Both the position numbers and the translations under genes were made by a program. The notes under the pieces were generated by a model, which worked only from the letters and a program-made list of their open reading frames with translations, was not told the DNA's origin and ran no database searches. Below, in pieces: positions 1 through 11,226 of a stretch of DNA of 64,000 bases. Numbering within the stretch: the first letter of the stretch is position 1; every line of letters starts with the position of its first letter. Source of the stretch: Formicarius rufipectus (Eukaryota; Chordata; Aves; Passeriformes; Formicariidae); contig VXAU01001245.1 of the NCBI GenBank assembly GCA_013399695.1, positions 280,930-344,929 of the forward strand, written 5' to 3'.

Positions 1-454
1 CTGTAACACCTTCACAGGGCAAAACTGTTACAGGAGGAGCCAATACAGAATTTGTTACTTAAAAATGCAAAAACCTTAAAAATTTAATAAAACACATTCT
101 AGGAACATTCAAGCAAACTTCATGAAGGGAGGATGCCAATAAACGTTTTGCAATTATGAGGCTCTTACTATAAAATGAAGAAGGGTACTTTTACTCATTA
201 CTGTATTCTGCAATTTAAAAATAAGATAAACATTTACCTTTATTGTCTTTAAAGAATATGAAAGTATGTTAGTAAGTCAGAATTACTTGTGGAGCCTGAA
301 GCAGTATAGGACAAAATTGTTCCATAGAATTTATGAAATATTTTACCTCAATACTGCTAACACTGGGCAGCAGACAAACTTATACTGAAGTTACCAGTGC
401 TCTTTTATACAAAATGGGTCTTAACACAGGTCTATCTTCATAAATGAACAAGAC
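1..454 (-). other. PSMC3 intron, left edge of window
   Basis: AT-rich sequence inside the PSMC3 intron that begins at 1585 and leaves the window. I see no further PSMC3 exon in it; the next exon, encoding the region after LLDSEIK, must lie off the left edge. Confidence 0.6.
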
Positions 455-1309
455 AAGGAAATGGAGTGTATTCTCATCATGTTTGCAGATGACACCAAAT
501 TGGTTGGTATAGTCCCTGTGCTCAAGCACAGGGCTTCCACTCACTCTTTGGGAGACTGGAGGAATAGGTACAGAGAAACCTTACAAAATTCAAGGACAAA
601 TGTAAAGCCCCACACCTGGCAAGAAAGTGCACCTTGCAGTGACACAGGCTGGTGACTGGCTGGCTGGAGTCTGGCTCAGAGGAAATGGACCTAGGGGTAT
701 CCATGGACAACAAAGTAAAGAGGAGCCAGCCATGTGCTCTGACAGCAAGGGTGGCAAACAACATCTCAGGCTGCACTAACAGGAGTGAAGGCAGTAGGAG
801 GAGAAAAGTGATCAGTTCCCTTTACTCAACACTTGTTAGATCCCATCTAGAGCACTTGGTCCAGGCTGGCCCCCCTCTACAGCAAAGACACTGATAAACT
901 GGAGTGAAATCATCAAAGGACCACTAAAATGGACTGGGCTGCAGCACAGTCCCTCTGAGAAGTAGCTGAGGGAAGTGGGCTTGTTCAGTCAGAGAACTGC
1001 CGGGGAGGAATCAAGAACACTGAACCAGATACTTCACAGGAGTAGACGGGGAGGTGGATGAGACAACAAATCAAGGCTGAAACGAGGGGCTCAGCCTTTG
1101 TATAAGCAAATTTTTACCCTCACGAGGTCTGTCAAGCAGCGGCACTGAATATCCTGAGAAGTGGTGCAGTATCTGTCTTTAGAGGCTTTCAAGATCCAGC
1201 CGGATAAAGTTTAGAATAGCCTAGCATACAGCTGACTCTGCTCTGAAAAGGAGCTAGGCCTGGAGTCTTCTCAGTCCCTTCCAACCTGAATTACCCGTGA
1301 TCCTGTGAC
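455..1309 (+). mobile_element. CR1 LINE fragment, 5'-truncated, plus orientation
   Basis: Translation at 461 gives the reverse-transcriptase catalytic-motif neighbourhood MFADDTKLVG, typical of CR1 ORF2. Later degenerate pieces follow in other frames, for example LYSTLVRSHLEHLVQ near 820-870 and the terminal part around 1130-1210. The 3' end, near 1265-1309, shows the CR1-like tail with TTCCAACCTGAATTACC and a TGATCCTGTGAC terminus. Stops and frameshifts make it inactive. It lies in the PSMC3 intron, antisense to the gene. Confidence 0.85.
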
Positions 1310-1585
1310 TCAGGCCACAGAACAATTTCCCCCTCCCCTGTTGCCTGCCAGGCGGGGACGACCGTCCAACGCTGCGCAGCACAACCACCCACTCAGCTTC
1401 CTCAGGTCCTTGCTCTCCCCAGTGTTTCTCCGTTCAAGAATGGGTATTCCTCAATCTGCCGTTCTCGACCCAGTTAACCGCCTCTTACTGTCCGCTGCGT
1501 CCCCCGGCCGGGCTCGGCCCGCTCCGAGCACCAGCACTGTGAGGTTCCCAAAGGCGCAGGGCCCGGCCCTGCCGCAGGCCTCTAC

Positions 1586-1666
1586 CTTGATCTCGCTGTC
1601 GAGGAGGCGGGTGCGCTGCACGATCTCCTCCGTGGACATCTTCAGCACCTCCTCGCCGACGCCGTC
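1586..1666 (-). CDS. PSMC3: PSMC3 coding exon 2
   Basis: Twenty-seven codons between acceptor CCCGCAG ending at 1667 and donor GTAGAG starting at 1585. Phase 0 on both sides. It carries the conserved KMSTEEIVQRTRLLDSEIK stretch that precedes the coiled coil of RPT5. Confidence 0.92.
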
Positions 1667-1771
1667 CTGCGGGGGCACAACGGTAGCGTCACCCTCGGCC
1701 CAGCCTCGCCCCCGCCCAGACCCGGCCCCGGCCCCGGCCCTCACCTCCGACTCATCCCACACCGACGCCAT
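1586..1771 (-). CDS. PSMC3: PSMC3, 26S proteasome regulatory subunit 6A (RPT5), 5' end only
   Basis: Partial gene; only the first two coding exons lie here. Seen: exon 1 at 1771-1745 reads MASVWDESE and exon 2 at 1666-1586 reads DGVGEEVLKMSTEEIVQRTR then LLDSEIK; the borders are GTGAG, CAG/GAC and AAG/GTAGAG. This matches the N-terminus of the RPT5 AAA ATPase, which in the 19S base unfolds substrates and opens the 20S gate; the ATPase domain lies off the window. Human PSMC3 has 16 residues before the equivalent methionine. The 16 codons upstream here are open but give an unrelated Pro/Gly/Ala-rich string without Met, so translation probably starts at 1771, with A at -3 and G at +4. The promoter should be the GC-rich stretch just upstream, interrupted by a 16-N gap. 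The next intron runs leftward out of the window. Confidence 0.92.
1745..1771 (-). CDS. PSMC3: PSMC3 coding exon 1
   Basis: Nine codons from ATG at 1771-1769 to GAG at 1747-1745, followed by donor GTGAG at 1744. Phase 0 exit. Confidence 0.88.
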
Positions 1772-1905
1772 CTTTCCACCGGCGGCGGGTTCGGCCCGGC
1801 AGATTCGGCACAGCCCGGGCCGCGCAGGGCGGGGGCGGCGGGACGGGCGGCTTGGCGGGCCCCGCGGCCGCTCCTCTCCCTCGGCGCTGCCGCCCGCACC
1901 GCGGC

Positions 1906-1921
1906 NNNNNNNNNNNNNNNN
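1906..1921. other. Assembly gap of 16 N
   Basis: Run of 16 N inside extreme GC sequence, about 135 bases upstream of the PSMC3 ATG. It probably marks sequence that was hard to read, and it may hide part of the PSMC3 5' UTR or core promoter. Confidence 0.98.
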
Positions 1922-1991
1922 GGCAGGGACGGCGCTGGAGGAGGGCGGGGGCGGCGCTGGAGGCAGGCGGGGCGCTGTCCCGGTGAAACCC

Positions 1992-1997
1992 TTTATT
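1992..1997 (-). terminator. RAPSN: RAPSN poly(A) signal AATAAA
   Basis: AATAAA on the minus strand, 53 nt after the RAPSN stop codon. If used, the 3' UTR would be under about 100 nt and cleavage would occur near 1970-1980, only about 200 nt before the PSMC3 start codon on the same strand. Confidence 0.7.
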
Positions 1998-2050
1998 GCA
2001 GGCAGGGTCCGTACAGAGTGGGGTAGGGGCAGCGGCTGTGCCGCGGTCCG

Positions 2051-2123
2051 TCAGACGTATCCGGGCTTCAGCGCCAGGCGGCGGCAGTTGGGGCAGCCGC
2101 GGGTCCCGTTGGTCTGCAGGCAC
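2051..2123 (-). CDS. RAPSN: RAPSN coding exon 8 (residues 389-412) and stop
   Basis: Acceptor TTCGCAG ends at 2124; the first G completes Lys389, then CLQTNGTRGCPNCRRLALKP to GYV and TGA at 2053-2051. It supplies the last RING ligands C390, C399 and C402. It is embedded in the GC island shared with PSMC3. Confidence 0.96.
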
Positions 2124-5100
2124 CTGCGAAGGGAGGAGGCCGTTCGGGGGGGCTCCGCCGCCGGAGGCTCCCCTAGCGCTGCCCTACACCGCAGCTTTCC
2201 CATGTGTTCCCTCCCGCCACGGGCCGAGATCGGGACGTGTTCCCTCCCGCGCAGGCGCTGCAGCAACGCTGCTCTGCAGCGGGGCCTCTCTGTGCTGCTG
2301 GAGGGGGACCCACTGGGCTCATCGGGAATCTCTCACTGCCCAGCAGCCTGATCCTAATTTTGGTGTTATTGTGAGGCTTTGTTTTAAAATCCGTAATTTT
2401 CAGAGCTAAGTGTTTTGGTATGTTCATCTTCTAAAAAGAAAATGATGGTACAGCTAACTTCTTTCATGGCACAATAACAGACTGAAAAACTTGATCTCCA
2501 TGTGCCACTAGAAAAGAAAGAGGGGACTCAGGAAAAGTCCAGTCTGTGCCTGGGAGAGAAGAACTGATTCCCCAAGAGGAATAAAATAAGAATCTGTGAA
2601 CTAGGCTGAACCCCTACAAAGTGAGGACATCGGTGAACAATCATTTAGAGGACAGAAGTGTGAGTGTGATGGATACTATGGCTAAATCTCACTGTTCGAG
2701 GCCATGAGACTCACAGCCGTGCAAAGGGATCCTGCAAGGCACAGGTAAGGAAGACAAAAGACCTGGGGAACAGCATGCATAAGACTGTCCTACTGTGGGC
2801 ATAAACAGCTCCTTCCTATTTCTCATGTCATGGTAAGAATCTGCCAGCTAATTACTTCAAGTGGAAGAAGTGGGAGCAAGGTAGTGCCTGGAGCTGGTTG
2901 TTCTTCTCCCCAATGGACTCTCCACACATGCCACAGTACAGCTCCATCTCCTCCACGCATTCGTGGAACTTCACTACGTGGTCACGCAATTCTTGCTGCT
3001 GCTCCTTTGTGCGATAGATCCTTTCACACAGGCAGTGGAGCTTCAGCAGGCCAAGCTGGATAGAAACATAAGAGTGAACAACAAGGTGAAGACAGACCAG
3101 AAAGAGAAGGAATGGGAGCCACTGCAGCCCCATCAGCCAGATGGAGAGGCATCGGCAGAGAAAGTTGTTCAAGGGTTAGGATCAGTCATAAATACGCTGG
3201 ATCACTCAGCACTTCCTGCCATTAGCCCTCCTTTGTGTCACAAAAGGTGACACCAGGTTTGAGGCACTCTGCAGCTCTTTCATCAATGGTTTTCCTGAGA
3301 TATCCATAACATACAGTGTATTTCCTTTCCCTTTGCCTCCAGCCAGCACACAGTTCACTTGCTGCTCAGGGAAAAAACACGTTTTCAAGAAGAGACCCCT
3401 AATTCTCTACCTCTCTGCATGTTTCATGCCTCCTTCTGACTGCTTCCCATTCCCCTTTGCTTATACATACATCATTGTGACTGCTCACTCACTTTTCAGA
3501 CTTGCACACTGATGATTATCTGTGCAACAACCCACAACCAAACACTTCATGATAAAGCAAGTCCCAAGCACTGACTGCTTAATACAGACATGTTAATAAG
3601 CAATAACTAGTCTGGATACTTCAGTGCTTGACTTCTTATGTTGCCTGACAGAAGACTACGAACAGTGCTGAGGAGAAGCTGTAGGATCCTACCTTGTTCC
3701 CTAGTCCCTCTGCCAGCTCCTGTGCCTTTTCAATGCTTTCCAGAGCCTGTGAATGGAGAGCATGCATCATCAGTTCTCAGTCTAATATATCAAAACCAGA
3801 CTTGTATGAATGTCCTATGGGAATTATTAAAAGAAAGAGGTAAACGGTACAGAGTAAAATTTGGATAAACAAGCGTAACTGCAACTCTGGAGATGAAAGA
3901 TAGCTGTCTGGCACATTTCCCTCCCCTCCAAAAGTTAATCCATTAGAAAAGCTTAGTTTCTGAAAGACCACAAATAATCCAAGAGCTACATTTCTGTTCC
4001 AGCCACATAATGCAAATGTTGGCAGAGGCTGGTGTTTCCAAGCTGAGACAATATAGACTTATTTAAACTCAGTGACATGCTCATTGGAGTTGGGATGGAG
4101 CGCAAGCAAAGCAAGTCTTTCCCCCATCATACCTTACAGGCTCAATAATCATTGGATAACTCAAATTTCCCTTGTACAAGAGGCAAGGAAAGGGATCAGA
4201 AGCAACAATACATCACACTCATCCATTTTTTCCCTGGTGTTCATGTTTCATTTTGCCTTACTTTTACACACAGTGTGATATAGGAGTGTTCTGCAACCCA
4301 TTTGTTAAATCTGAAGGAAATATTAGCATAGCAGCTGTCATACCAAGTGAGTCCCTGCTTTGCCTTAGATGTCACAGTGTTCTCTGCCGTTCTGATCATT
4401 ACTCTCTTTTCCAGATCTATTGAGATCTGCTTTATATTTGTCCAAGAGGAAGAAGATGTCTCCCTTGTAATGCAGTAGTTTTCAGGAAGAACATTATAAA
4501 ATTTCTACCCTATAATTTGGCATTACTGCTCTTCTAGGAGAAGGGGACCAGATGAGATGAAAAAATGCACTGTGAATGCAGAGGACATGACATTAGACCT
4601 GTGGTAGCAGCAACAGCCTAGGGTAAGGAACTTGCAGAAGAGGGAAGCAGGAACTGAAGGGTAGCAGGGAGAACATAACAGAACAGTGCCTAGGATGACT
4701 GAGTGTATACTGGAAAACCCTGAAATTAATGACTGTGACTAAGAATCGAAGTGAAGCATGTGAGGAGTGGGGCCAAGAGATGCTGACAAGTCCAGGGGAC
4801 AGTTTGTCTTGGACAAGAATATGAGACCGCACAAGAGTGAGGGCAAGCAAGCTGTGAGAGCAACCTGGGCAGATCTGCAGTAGTATTGACTGCATGCAAA
4901 TGAAACACCCAAGGAGACCGGGAAGATGGAGAAAGCTAGAAGAAGAACAGGGACTCCACAAAGGGAAAGTTAGCAAATTGCTTTATTAGGTAACTGCAAT
5001 GAGTAGCATGAGAAATGGAAACTGGGACTGGCAAGCTGAAGAACAGGCCTTAGTGAGTATTCAGGGCTGTGACACTTACAGAGGTCACATTTGGGCAACA

Positions 5101-8100
5101 GGCTTAAGGCCTCTGACCCACCTGGGCAGACTTCCCTCTAATGCCTGTAACAGAATACAAGATTCATCCATTCTTTTCTTCTGTGGGTTTTGGTGACAGG
5201 ATTCTGTGCAAAGCTGTCACCCTGCTTTCACAAGAACTGCTTGTGATATCAGAGGGTGGCAGCAGCTGGAGATGGGATCAGTGCATGTGTGAGTTTGATG
5301 AGTGCTCCTAATATTATTTCCTGTAGAGGCTTACCTGCTGTGTCCTTTGCTATTCTTTTGACACTGAGCAAACTTCTTAAGTCCATAGTTTCTTCTTCCA
5401 TTGCTAACCTAGTGTTGACTCACTGAGATTACATGGTGTGTCTTGCCCAGCTGATTCCCTGTTGTAGACAGCTCAGATGCTGACTGCACCTTAAACTCAT
5501 CTTTTCTGACAGATACGTACTTGACATCCTAATATCTGGAATGCCTTGTTTGAGCTAAAATTCTTTGTGTCTCAGTATGAGTGATAAAACTCAATTTTCA
5601 TTGTATCTAGACCCAAACCAACATCTTTATGTGGCACTGTGCAGGTACTCCTAGTTCTTCAGCAATAGGTTCAGGGCTAACCTTCAAGCTTTTCATTCTG
5701 TGTCTGAATAATGTTCCTGCAGTGCAATGTGCTGCATCTAGTGCAGTCTAGGCTTTAACACAAATACAATGTCTAAGCATTTTCAAAATAAGTAACTTCA
5801 CCCCCTTGGTCTATATTGATTGGCTGTCCATTCTCAAATGACTTTCTGCTTTCATTTCTTTGTTTGACATCAGGGTTTACAGGTTCAAAGCTTCTCCAGG
5901 AATCAGATGCCACGTTTGCCTACTAAGCACACGGTGGAGCTGTAGAGCTGTCTAAACATCATCATTAGCACATCAGTGAGCTTAGTCATATACCTAAAAA
6001 GCAGACAGAGGAATCTATTTCAGAGCATAAGGCTTCCTTCCCCCAGTGCTGGTTTCTCAGTGTAGCACTTAAAAGTCCTCATGGTTGACTAATGAGGCAA
6101 TTCTGTAATTTAGCAGTCTGAGAGAAACCATTCAGAGAAATGTGAGTGTACAAGCAACAGACCCTGTTGGTAGAACCAAGGGGTATAGGTCTCTTCTGAA
6201 GTGTACCCTCATCAAAGTGCACACTGCACGTTCTAGTCTTGTCTAACAAACTCCTGTAGAAACAAGTTTGTAACTGACCTTGTCCAGCTCCTTCTGAATC
6301 ATCCAGCACTTAGTCACTCCTAGCAGCACCTGGATGAGGCCCAGGCGGTTTCCAATCTCTGTCATGATGCTCATGGAAGAATCATACCGAGGAAAGGCTG
6401 TCTGCAGAAGCAGGGAGGAAAACACATGTTTTGCTGTGGCCTTCTTTTCATACCCTCTTGCCATTCCCTCTATCCTTCTTGTCAGGAAAGAGCTGTACCT
6501 GCACGTCTTTGCGACTGCGATGGATATCTGCGAAGCATAGCAAACACAGTGCTTGCAGGGGCCGGTCACCATGCTGCAGGGCAATCTTCATGGACTCCTG
6601 AAAGAAATTGTCTTTGGTCAGTAGAACAGCTTGTTCCTGGTTCACAACAGCAAGGCTGTGACTGTGCACTCTTGCCACTGAACGATCAGCTCCAAAGAAA
6701 TGGCACCACCTTTTAAGGTATGGAAAGCCTTTTTCACATGTTCCTAACCAGGGGCCATTCATACACCCAAAGTTTGAAGCCCCCTGGGCTACTGAGACCA
6801 CAGCTCTAAGACTGGGAGGCAGCAGGAACATCTAGAGTCAAGTATGAATGCCATGTATGTCTCTTTCTCCCACTCCTGTAGGCAAGATGCCCTTAAGAGA
6901 CCTCTGCCAGCTCTGGGGCCGCCCGCGCCCTGTACCTCGCAGCAGTCCATGGCATCGGCCAGGCGCCCCAGCTTGCGGTAGGCCACGGCCATGTGATACT
7001 GGCTCATTGCACGGTACTTCAAGCTCCAGCCCTTGCCATAATCATTCACCAGTTCAGCTGCTTTACACGGGAAGAACAAAGCTTTCTCGTAGTCCTGTAA
7101 GGCAGATAAGCAGACAGACAGCAGTCATAGCAAGAATAAAGCAAAAAAGAAAGAAGAAAACCCCCAATGTTATTAACAGTACAACATCTAGCAGCTTTCT
7201 GTCCACCTCTGAACTCATGCCGCTTCTATCCCATATGCTGTATTTCAGTGCATATCGAACTGTGAAAGCTGGAATTGCCATATACTGAAATCATACTATT
7301 CTCTGGGTTCAGGACATGGGGGCAATGATTCAGCAAATGAATTTTATGTAGTATGCCATCAGCTTTACTCTGCAGGAACCATCTACCCTCCTCTATAACC
7401 AAAGGCTGAAAACCTTCTCTGCATTCAACATGCACATGGAGCTTTCATGTTCTCCATACAGTGAGTCAGGATCTCCAAGAAGCTGGTTATCCACCATTGC
7501 AGAAACAGGAGCTAAGAATCACTACTGGCCTAACCAAATTCACAGTAAGTAATAACACATTTCAGTTTCAAGCATACTTTTGAATTGGAATAATTTTAGT
7601 AATAAATCTGATTTTACAATAATTATGTAAAACGTCTCTAAATATCTAAAACCATTCTTAAGTTATATGAGACTGCAGAAGTAAAAAAGTCCTCATATTT
7701 TTTTTAATTCTGCACAACACACAGAGGAAATCTCACCTTTAAAAATTTCCTTATTTCATACTTGAAAAGTATCCAGCACAATGTTATTTTCTTTACTTTT
7801 GGTATTATGAGGAAAGTTTACTTACAGCTTTCCACAATTCAGTTGGTGTTTCACAGAGACAAAAATCAAGACTTTGTGAGAAAAACCTATTTGTTGCTGT
7901 CTGTACTAGAAATTAGAAATGGCAAATCACCCTTGTGCTCAGTTCCTGCCTGGTTTTACCTACAGCTGCTTCCTGGCGGCTATTTGCCCACGAGAGTGGT
8001 AGAAATAGAGAGTCCATAAGTTCTGGCTGCCAGCCCTGTGTGCAGACAGCATCTTTCTGATGTGGTCTTCTTTGAAGCTGAGTCTGATCTTTCCAACACA

Positions 8101-11100
8101 CTATTCACAGCTGCTTCTGCTGTGTTGTATAAACATGACATTGATCCTCCCATCTCGTACTGTGGATGAGAGTATTCCTGATGATTTTACAAAGGGATTT
8201 TAGCTTACAGTGCTCTCTCAGTACTTCACTTCCTTTAGGGAAAATATAAGCTGAAATTCACACAATTTCCAATTCTTTCCTGAATCCGTGAGACAATCAC
8301 CCTTCTGTCCCTTCGGATACCGCACCTTTATCTGGGTGTAGAAGTTCCCGAGGCTGCAGCAGACTCGACACTCCAGCATCTTGTCATCGTTGTTGTGTGC
8401 GTAGCGCAAAGCTTTCTCAAAGCACTCCAAAGCCTTCTGGAAAATGCTGAGGCCCAAGAAGGCATTGCCCATGCTGAGGCTCACCTGGCCATTCAGCTGC
8501 AGGCTCACAGTGGTACCCTGCATGTTCAGGCATGTCTTACAGTAAGAGATTGTTTTCTGGAATTCACAGAGTTTTTCATTGCTGCGAGCCAGGTTTAGGT
8601 AGCTCTCTGTAAGGTAATCCGGGTCTTCCAGCTCCCGTGCTGTGTCAATCTGTACCACTGCAAACTTTAAGTAGAGAAGACAGTGTTTATAAAAACATGT
8701 AGTTTATTGAAATATAGCTCAAGCACCGACAGAGTAGCGCCCTATACTGGAGAAGTGGCTCATCTCTGAACAGGGCAGAGAAGTCCATCAGGACAGATTG
8801 AGAAGCATCGTATATATTGACCAGTTATCTGGTGGTTTAAAAGACCTCTAAATACTCTGAAGAAACCTCTTCCTCTCTCCATACAGTGTCTGGGGCAGGA
8901 AGGAAGAACTCAGCTGGACGTTAGTGGGAAAAAGCTGTTAAATGACGCTAAAGAGAAGCAGGTGAAGCAGAAAACACATGACACAATGCAGCTCAGTTTT
9001 CTTTCAATCAATTTAATGCATTCCACTTTCTCTGAAATTCTTAAGTTATCACTCTATTAATAAAACAAGGTATTTATTTTCTCATTTTTTTCCTAATAAA
9101 TTGCAGTCCTGACAGTTTTAGTTCTATAACCTTCAGGATTCATTGCTTACAGTTCTCTTAAATTCATTGCTCTTTGTTCTCTAAAAGAAAGTCTCTCAGA
9201 CTGCAAACTCGTCTAAGCAGTAACTTGTGTTTTGTAATGAACCAAGCACAATGCTGGCTTGAATTTATCCCAGTAGCAAAGGTGAATATTTAGCAATTTT
9301 CATTAGATTATCAATTAGGCTTATGGTTGACAATTCCCAAGGGAGTCAGTGACTTCCTTTTTGTCCATCTTCTCAGTTTTTTTACTTTAGGAAAGCTGCT
9401 ATGTGGATCCAGTCATGTAAATTAATTCATGCTTTCCCCCATTCCCTTACCTTTGCATAAGTTTGTCATTATTTGCTGATTGCCACAGCCTCTTTTCTTG
9501 GTGTGAAGCAATTTTTCTCTCCACAAGAGGTTGAGCATCACAACCCTGCTTAAATCACTGTTTATTTCATGGCTTTCATTTTGACCCCTTTTCACCTGTT
9601 ATCTCCTCTCTCAATGGCTTATTGCTTAAGTTCTCCTTTCTCTGTTTTTGGCCACTTGCTGTATAAAATCTTTGGTTTGACTGAAGCCATTTTTTCTTCC
9701 TAATACTGGGAAGAACTAAAATTCTCCTACCTTAATCCCACTCTGTCTTTTCAGGTAACAAATTGATGTTCAGGTATATTAAGCGTACTCCTTTGCCTTT
9801 TTCCCCACCCCCCACTATGAAGCCTTCAGTATTTCCTTCAGGTAGCTACACCTTACCTTTTTTGCTTCTCTCTTCCCTAATCAGACTATTATTTCTGCCA
9901 CCACTTAATTGCATACCACTGAACACAACTGTTCATCTTCAAATGTTTTCCAGGTACATTAATACCCCTCTTTTCTTATTAATCCTAAGTATTTGGTTTT
10001 AATATAAGGCTTTGATATGTGCATGGGTTTATTAGTAAGATGTGCTCCACTCCAGTTCTAAATAGAGCTAACAAAACCTTTTCAACAGGATGTACGCACC
10101 CCCTTCCCCTTTTATTCTAAATGCTTAATTACTACCAGTCTGGTAAGTGGCAACCAAAAACATCAGGACAAGAATATCAAGGCCCTTTAGTAAGACCCTA
10201 TTTCAGGCTGAGATAGTTTCTTAAGACTGTTACAACATCCTTTTGCCTTGTCTTACAGATTCCTCAGTCACCCTCCCAAACACTGACTGCTGCTCTCTAT
10301 ATGCAGTTACTTCTCAGATCCATACATGCTCTTTTTGTTCCTTTAATTAAACTGTTTATCCTCATGCCCTTGAAAGTTAACTTCAGCTTCTTTTTACCAC
10401 TCTCCCATCAAGCACCATATCCCTCTCTTCCTTTCTTCTACGTTCCTGATAATCAGGAGCTGCCCTCTGACCTCAACTCCTGGGATGTCTCTCAACTCCC
10501 CCACCAAAAAAGCATCCTCTTTTCCCTCCTAATCAGCCCTCTTGGGAACAATTAATTGTAATTAAAAAAACCAAAACATATACAGACAGAAGCTGAACAA
10601 GGTAACAGACATGTTTCCACAAGACCAATGCTTATTCTACAGAGTCCAACTGGAGATGTCTTTTTACACTGACACACACTGCAAACAGCTTGAAGTGGAG
10701 CAATGGCCCTGTTTTCATACCTTTACCTGAAGCCTGATAATATGGTGTGCCTGCATATGGGAAATAAATCACAAAAGGTCTCCATGATAACTAGAGAACC
10801 TAAATAACCTGGGAATTTTGAGGGACCAGACCCAGTGAAAAAGTAGTATTCTGTGTATCTTGTGGGCTGGAGTTACTGGTTAGCAGAGTGATTACAGCAG
10901 TCCACAGCATGCACTCAATAGCTGGTGTTTTCTGCTATGTAAAAAATACACCCCAGCCCCCCTGCCCCCATTTCAGGTCGCATTCCATAGTGGCTGCGAC
11001 ACAATGGCATGCATTCATCTCCAGTTTGCCTTACCTTCAGCATGTCTTTGTATCTGCCCATCTCTGCATGAGCAGTGATGAGGCAACCCAAAACCCGAAA

Positions 11101-11226
11101 CCTGCCAGCAGGATCCGCAGACTTCTCCAAAACCCTCATCCAGACTCGCAGGGCCTTTTCGGTCTGATTAGACTGGTAAAGATGGAGTCCTTTCTCTATC
11201 TGATGCTTAGTCTGGTCCTGACCCAT
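2051..11226 (-). CDS. RAPSN: RAPSN, rapsyn (43-kDa receptor-associated protein of the synapse), eight coding exons
   Basis: Rapsyn clusters nicotinic acetylcholine receptors at the neuromuscular junction, on the cytoplasmic face of the postsynaptic membrane. Exons: 11226-11035, 8664-8326, 7094-6936, 6597-6499, 6401-6279, 3746-3693, 3055-2856, 2123-2051. They join in phase to 412 residues, the human length. The protein opens MGQDQTK, so Gly2 is available for N-myristoylation. Residues 6-319 are the TPR superhelix, with Leu14 and Asn88 (sites of human myasthenia variants) conserved. The region after it should form the family's coiled coil. A full RING-H2 finger has ligands C363, C366, C382, H384, H387, C390, C399 and C402. 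It ends KPGYV where human ends KPGFV. All introns are GT-AG; the largest are 2370, 1231 and 2532 nt. PSMC3 follows closely downstream and CELF1 lies upstream on the same strand. Confidence 0.97.
2124..2855 (-). other. RAPSN: RAPSN intron 7
   Basis: 732-nt intron. Its right half is AT-rich and its left end GC-rich where it enters the island. No other feature seen. Confidence 0.85.
2856..3055 (-). CDS. RAPSN: RAPSN coding exon 7 (residues 323-389)
   Basis: Reads LGLLKLHCLCERIYRTKEQQ to CSHFFHL plus two bases (AA) of Lys389; acceptor ATCCAG, donor GTAATT at 2855. It carries the linker/coiled-coil part and the first five RING-H2 ligands (C363 to H387). Confidence 0.96.
3693..3746 (-). CDS. RAPSN: RAPSN coding exon 6 (residues 305-322)
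   Basis: Small exon of 18 codons, ALESIEKAQELAEGLGNK, between acceptor TTCACAG and donor GTAGGA. It completes TPR7. It is too short to stand out as an open frame and was found by matching the rapsyn sequence between exons 5 and 7. Confidence 0.95.
3747..6278 (-). other. RAPSN: RAPSN intron 5
   Basis: 2.5-kb intron. I see no recognisable repeat or coding segment in either strand; open frames here are short and lack conserved motifs. Confidence 0.75.
6279..6401 (-). CDS. RAPSN: RAPSN coding exon 5 (residues 264-304)
   Basis: Reads TAFPRYDSSMSIMTEIGNRL to KELDK between acceptor CTGCAG and donor GTCAGT. Forty-one codons, phase 0. The intron before it is only 97 nt. Confidence 0.97.
6499..6597 (-). 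CDS. RAPSN: RAPSN coding exon 4 (residues 231-263)
   Basis: Reads ESMKIALQHGDRPLQALCLL to SRKDVQ between acceptor TTTCAG and donor GTACAG. Thirty-three codons, phase 0; part of TPR6. Confidence 0.97.
6936..7094 (-). CDS. RAPSN: RAPSN coding exon 3 (residues 178-230)
   Basis: Reads DYEKALFFPCKAAELVNDYG to AMDCCE between acceptor TTACAG and donor GTACAG. Fifty-three codons, phase 0, nearly identical to mammalian rapsyn. Confidence 0.97.
7095..8325 (-). other. RAPSN: RAPSN intron 2
   Basis: 1.2-kb intron without recognised features. Confidence 0.8.
8326..8664 (-). CDS. RAPSN: RAPSN coding exon 2 (residues 65-177)
   Basis: Begins FAVVQIDTARELEDPDYLTE after acceptor TTAAAG and ends NFYTQIK before donor GTGCGG. 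It holds 113 codons, phase 0 at both ends. It carries TPRs 2-4, including NEKLCEF and GNAFLGLSIFQKALE. Asn88 is present. Confidence 0.97.
8665..11034 (-). other. RAPSN: RAPSN intron 1
   Basis: 2.4-kb intron, pyrimidine-rich on the plus strand between about 9400 and 10550. It is the usual place for muscle enhancers in this gene class, but no specific element could be assigned. Confidence 0.75.
11035..11226 (-). CDS. RAPSN: RAPSN coding exon 1 (residues 1-64)
   Basis: ATG at 11226 gives MGQDQTKHQIEKGLHLYQSN and continues to DMLK; donor GTAAGG starts at 11034. It carries the myristoylation site and the first TPR. An in-frame ATG exists 24 nt upstream at 11250, but the 11226 start is chosen because it places glycine at position 2, as in other rapsyns. 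Confidence 0.96.

Larger units (their letters stand above)
1480..2300. promoter_or_regulatory. GC-rich island over the PSMC3 start and RAPSN 3' end
   Basis: Dense CpG and G/C-rich sequence, with GGGCGG-type boxes around 1820-1980, starkly different from the AT-rich remainder. It covers PSMC3 exons 1-2, the presumed PSMC3 promoter and the last coding exon of RAPSN. Reading it as the PSMC3 promoter follows from its position and from proteasome genes being housekeeping genes with CpG-island promoters; no TATA box is visible close to the start. Confidence 0.7.

Noticed and set aside
1305..2351. 348-codon plus-strand open frame across the GC island
   Set aside because: It spans the N run, is antisense to PSMC3 and RAPSN exons whose homology is clear, and is Pro/Arg/Ala-rich as expected of GC-rich antisense sequence.
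4593..4976. 127-codon hydrophobic minus-strand frame in RAPSN intron 5
   Set aside because: Leu/Ser/Pro/His-rich composition from a pyrimidine-rich strand, no splice support and no recognisable family.
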